DNA from: JAFAXD01 sp035472475
GTDB taxonomy: Bacteria; Pseudomonadota; Alphaproteobacteria; Rhizobiales; Xanthobacteraceae
Length of the DNA stretch: 16,372 bases
Assembly: GCA_035472475.1 (NCBI GenBank)
Contig: DATIPA010000084.1
Coordinates: 1-16,372 of the forward strand
Direction: 5' to 3'
Made by a program: the position numbers and the translations under genes. Every line of letters begins with the position of its first letter. Position 1 is the stretch's first letter. The notes below the pieces were generated by a model. It saw only the letters and a program-made list of their open reading frames with translations, had not been told where the DNA came from and made no database searches. Shown here piece after piece: positions 14,938 to 16,372 of this stretch.

Positions 14938-15929
14938 GCGGCCTCGCTTCGCGCCGCGTGGTCGGGCACGAGCTCGAGCGCGCGGGCAAACAGATCGGCG
15001 CCGGCGTCCGGCTTGACCGCCTGCGTCGCCAGCATGCGGCGAAACGCGCGCGCGCCGGGCACCGCGTGAAACAGGCCGAGCACGTGGCGCACGATCGCGT
15101 AGAGCCGCGTGCCGTGCGCAACTTCGCGCTCGATATAGGGGATCAGCGCGTGGGCTGCGGCCTTGGCTGAGGGAAACGGCGCTGGCGCGCCGTAGACGAG
15201 CGCATCGACCTCGAGCAGGCGCCAGGGCTCGCGATAAGCCGCGCGGCCCATCATCAAACCGTCGACCTCGTTCAACACCTCGAGCCCGCGCCGGACGTCG
15301 TCGAGGCCGCCGTTGAGCAGGACCGGGAGGCGCGGATAGGCGCGCTTGAGCCGAAACACGCGCGCGTAGTCGAGCGGCGGGATCTCGCGGTTCTCCTTAG
15401 GCGACAGACCCTCGAGCCAGGCCTTGCGGGCGTGCACGATCAGCGCATCGACGCCGGCTGCCGTGACCGCGGCGGCGAGCTCATCGAGCGCGGTCTCCGG
15501 ATCCTGGTCGTCGATGCCGAGCCGGCACTTGACGGTGACGGGAAGCGCAGCCGCGGCCTTCATGGCGGCGACGCAATCGCCGACCAGCGCCGGCTCCGCC
15601 ATCAGGCAGGCGCCGAAGCGACCCTCCTGCACGCGATCGGACGGGCAGCCGACGTTGAGGTTGATCTCGTCGTAGCCGGCTTCGGCGCCGATGCGCGCGC
15701 AGTGCGCGAGCGCGACCGGGTCCGATCCGCCGAGCTGGAGCGCGACCGGATGCTCGGCCGCATCGTGGCGCAACAGCCGCGCACGGTCGCCATGGATGAG
15801 CGCGCCGGTGGTGATCATCTCGGTGTAGATCAGCGCGCGGCGCGTGAGCAGGCGGTGGAAGAACCGGCAGTGCCGGTCCGTCCAGTCCATCATCGGGGCA
15901 ATTGCAAAACGACGATCGAGCTTGCCCAT
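14934..15929 (-). CDS. dusA: tRNA-dihydrouridine synthase DusA
   Basis: DusA is an FMN enzyme that uses NADPH to reduce uridine 20 (and 20a) in the tRNA D-loop. The 331-residue product shows FAIAPMMDWTDRHCRFFHR at the N-terminus, then INLNVGCPSDRVQEGRFGACLM (about 89-110, with C108 the probable catalytic proton donor). It also shows VTVKCRLGIDD, VHARKAWLEGLSPKENREIPPL, VLLNGG and MMGRAAYREPW, the FMN phosphate site. Length and the GRFGACLM motif are characteristic of DusA and not of DusB or DusC. The start at 15929 lacks a strong Shine-Dalgarno sequence; an upstream ATG at 15942 is out of frame. The 5' end of dusA is a known integration target for mobile elements in proteobacteria; here the gene looks intact. 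Confidence 0.96.
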   Translation of the reverse strand: MGKLDRRFAIAPMMDWTDRHCRFFHRLLTRRALIYTEMITTGALIHGDRARLLRHDAAEHPVALQLGGSDPVALAHCARIGAEAGYDEINLNVGCPSDRVQEGRFGACLMAEPALVGDCVAAMKAAAALPVTVKCRLGIDDQDPETALDELAAAVTAAGVDALIVHARKAWLEGLSPKENREIPPLDYARVFRLKRAYPRLPVLLNGGLDDVRRGLEVLNEVDGLMMGRAAYREPWRLLEVDALVYGAPAPFPSAKAAAHALIPYIEREVAHGTRLYAIVRHVLGLFHAVPGARAFRRMLATQAVKPDAGADLFARALELVPDHAARSEAA

Positions 15930-16049
15930 CAGGTGCGGCCATGACCCGCGCAGCGGGGCTGCGCGCAGCCGTTACATATCCGCCCGGGCGCGATCATCCA
16001 ACCGCCGCCGGCGCGGATGAGGCCGCGGCCCGCGCGTGCCGGCGGGCCC

Positions 16050-16162
16050 TTGGATGAGAATTTGACCCCCCGGATGAGAATTTGCGCGGGCTTTTCTCAT
16101 CCAAGCGACACATTGATAAACTAAGGTTTTTTTGCCCGGATTCGGGCTTGGATAAGAATTTG
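16050..16162. repeat. Four copies of a TTGGATGAGAATTTG-like repeat
   Basis: Copy 1 is TTGGATGAGAATTTG at 16050-16064. Copy 2 is CCGGATGAGAATTTG at 16070-16084, exactly 20 bases on. Copy 3 is inverted (TTTTCTCATCCAAG, 16092-16105). Copy 4 is CTTGGATAAGAATTTG at 16147-16162. The spacing and mixed orientation suggest protein-binding sites or the multi-repeat end of a mobile element. No transposase gene is visible. Confidence 0.7.
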
Positions 16163-16194
16163 GGAGCCGGACGCGAGCAATGGGGCTTGCCAAG

Positions 16195-16229
16195 CATGAT
16201 AACAAAACGTATGTCACTTTGTTATGATG
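16195..16229. promoter_or_regulatory. 12-base inverted repeat, candidate operator
   Basis: CATGATAACAAA (16195-16206) and TTTGTTATGATG (16218-16229) are inverted copies matching at 11 of 12 positions, separated by the 11-base spacer ACGTATGTCAC. The arms are AT-rich in a GC-rich genome. Arm centres lie 23 bases apart, about two helical turns, which suits a dimeric or tetrameric DNA-binding protein. The bound protein is unknown. Confidence 0.5.
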
Positions 16230-16312
16230 GCCCGCAATCGCGCGCCGGACATGCCTGGCTGACGACGTCGGCCTGGATTGGCTGTTAAAAGCCCCGGCCG
16301 CGGGGGATAGCA

Positions 16313-16330
16313 ATGCATCTGCTCCCCTAA
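16313..16330 (+). other. Five-codon mini-ORF with Shine-Dalgarno, possible leader peptide
   Basis: GGGGGA followed by ATGCATCTGCTCCCCTAA encodes Met-His-Leu-Leu-Pro-stop. The Shine-Dalgarno sequence ends about six bases before the ATG. Another ATG at 16347 opens a plus-strand frame that runs off the window edge. This could be a translated leader for a downstream gene or chance. Confidence 0.25.
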
Positions 16331-16372
16331 ACTCCCGCCTGCGAGTATGTCGTTACCTCGCGCCTCATTGGC

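Larger units (their letters stand above)
15930..16372. other. 443-base intergenic region upstream of dusA
   Basis: No convincing long gene is visible on either strand. The first 120 bases are very GC-rich, and from about 16085 to 16230 the sequence becomes AT-rich. It holds a four-copy short repeat, a near-perfect dyad and a mini-ORF (all listed separately), plus a CCCCG-GCCG-CGGGG hairpin near 16292-16305. The dusA promoter and probably that of a plus-strand gene beyond the window lie here. Confidence 0.6.

Noticed and set aside
16134..16147. GCCCG-GATT-CGGGC hairpin beside a run of seven T as an intrinsic terminator
   Set aside because: The T run precedes the stem on the plus strand, and the minus strand would have A residues after the stem, so neither direction gives a U tract after the hairpin.
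15972..16313. Open frame on the minus strand upstream of dusA
   Set aside because: It spans the repeat array and dyad, has no plausible Shine-Dalgarno sequence, and its translation is low-complexity Arg/Pro-rich at the end.

Overview
The window is GC-rich, densely coded chromosomal DNA. It looks like an alphaproteobacterium of the order Hyphomicrobiales (Rhizobiales), near Bradyrhizobium, Rhodopseudomonas or the Xanthobacteraceae. This rests on protein style (Tat-exported TakP-like TRAP protein, DUF1289, TIGR02281 protease, PiuC, DusA) and on intergenic palindromes of a kind common in that order, which I recognise from memory. No tRNA, rRNA, CRISPR array, transposase or integrase gene was seen.

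Left part (1-3073): a minus-strand run of DUF971 protein, a secreted c-type cytochrome and a glutathione S-transferase. It diverges from moaA (molybdenum cofactor step 1) across a 130-base gap. A nested stem-loop and a candidate promoter lie between moaA and the next operon.

TRAP region (3074-6550): small and large TRAP permeases on the plus strand, and a TakP-like Tat-exported binding protein on the minus strand, converging on them over a hairpin. Together they would make one complete tripartite transporter, probably for 2-oxoacids or another organic acid.

Redox and iron region (6551-11048): a 310-base gap carries two opposed copies of a palindromic repeat. Then comes a two-gene minus-strand operon: an exported helical protein of unknown function and a di-haem peroxidase (MauG/CcpA type) fused to a C-terminal cupredoxin domain. 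Divergent to it is a PiuC-type Fe(II)/2-oxoglutarate hydroxylase. Its stop codon overlaps that of the convergent Fe-S carrier gene mrp. Iron, haem or copper chemistry is the shared theme, which makes this the most interesting block.

Right part (11159-15929): a 3-hydroxyisobutyrate dehydrogenase family gene, a second GST, DUF1289 plus a membrane-anchored retropepsin-like protease (probable operon), a small exported unknown protein, and dusA overlapping a TauE/SafE permease. The final 443 bases (15930-16372) hold no convincing long gene. They do contain a four-copy 15-base repeat, a nearly perfect 12-base dyad in an AT-rich patch, and a five-codon mini-ORF with a good Shine-Dalgarno sequence.
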